Below, piece after piece: positions 38,818-39,139 of a stretch of DNA of 39,139 nucleotides. The number at the start of each line of letters is the position of its first letter. Positions within the stretch are counted from its first letter, which is position 1. Source of the DNA: an uncultured Bacteroidales bacterium (GTDB lineage: Bacteria; Bacteroidota; Bacteroidia; Bacteroidales; Paludibacteraceae); assembly GCA_902799555.1 (NCBI GenBank), contig CADCBB010000016.1:1-39139 (forward strand), given 5' to 3'. A program made the position numbers and the translations under genes. The notes beneath the pieces were generated by a model. It was not told where the DNA came from. It did not search any database and saw only the letters and a list, made by a program, of their open reading frames with translations.

Positions 38818-39139
38818 GCGGCGACACCGCCTTTGCTGAAGTCTGTAGTCCTGCGCGCGGGGCTGCCTCCACCGTGACCCTGCTATCCGTACGGACGCCC
38901 GAGTTTCTTTTGTGCTCCTTCTATGCCCTTGCGCGGGATGAGTCTCTTTTGTGACCTGTCCCCACGCATACACCCGTCCATGTCCATCGTCCCGCCTGTT
39001 TTGTGCTGCCTCTGCTCGAAGTCTGTACCTTTCCCATATACCTCTAAGCCTTTTTATTAAAGCCGCCAAACAAGTTGTCGGCATGACGGCTTAGAGACCC
39101 TGCTACGCTCGGCATAGGATATATACAAGTGCATATCCT
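38690..39139 (-). repeat. Right end of island 2: inverted degraded mcm copy (runs off window)
   Basis: The reverse complement reads AGGTCACAAAAGAGACTC, then AAGAAACTCGGGCGTCCG, CCCCGCGCGCAGGACTAC and a decayed stop region, then the 17-base block CTTGTTTTTGCAAGCAA shared with 23577-23593. Beyond the part matched by window position 1 it continues with CAGACTTCGAGCAGAGGCAG and GGTATATGGGAAAGGT. These fit degraded codons for the preceding part of the B12 domain (roughly the PLFQT-x-EEAA-x-QAV and DVDIVGVS regions of the family). It is therefore longer than the copy at 23063-23433. Frames are broken; no gene is called here. Confidence 0.8.

Noticed and set aside
38497-39084. A 195-codon minus-strand frame at the right edge
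   Set aside because: It runs through the inverted degraded mcm copy and antisense to the conserved Cys/His gene; mcm codons are in several frames within it, as in a pseudogene.

Overview
The window looks like part of a Bacteroidales chromosome. The evidence is the Bacteroidetes -7 promoter motif TAnnTTTG upstream of most operons, methylmalonyl-CoA mutase (mcm), and several Bacteroidales-type protein families (a DUF4248-like HTH protein, DUF5675, spanin-like proteins, an MBOAT/SGNH pair, a very large LamG surface protein). No integrase, transposase, tRNA, rRNA or CRISPR array was found. It reads as two adjacent accessory islands stacked behind the 3' end of mcm.

Island 1 (about 1-23430). The window opens with the last 66 codons of mcm and its terminator. 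Next comes a leftward cluster of small genes (579-5124): a spanin-like lipoprotein, a DUF5675 protein, a two-TM holin-like protein, conserved small proteins, an HTH protein and an HNH endonuclease. The cluster is studded with a structured repeat called PE here. Then follow an unknown 479-aa protein, a complete type I restriction-modification operon (hsdM-hsdS-hsdR, leftward), and a two-gene leftward operon for a 3069-aa secreted LamG protein and a lipoprotein. The island ends at 23063-23433 in a degraded, inverted copy of its own left end, including the mcm 3' end and its terminator region.

Island 2 (23430 to beyond 39139). It opens with a second mcm 3' end, protein-identical to the first over 31 codons with only synonymous changes, and its own terminator. 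Next is an AT-rich DRT3-type antiphage cassette: two reverse transcriptases followed by a candidate ncRNA carrying an ACACAC loop and a terminator. Then come a structured leader RNA with an MBOAT/SGNH O-acylation pair, an AAA/DUF4143 ATPase with a TcmP/DUF5131 operon, and a rightward copy of the small-gene cluster of island 1 (36521-38817). It ends in another inverted degraded mcm copy, which here reaches back into the B12-binding domain and runs off the window.

Most striking are: the repeated 'mcm end - cargo - inverted mcm decoy' architecture, with the shared small-gene module at opposite ends of the two islands; the DRT3 locus with a plausible template RNA, flanked by 37-bp direct repeats; the PE repeats at a fixed distance before start codons; and heptanucleotide arrays translated inside the giant surface protein and its partner. 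Cargo on both islands is largely defence or surface modification, so this is probably a defence/variation hotspot. The mechanism of mobility is not visible in the window.
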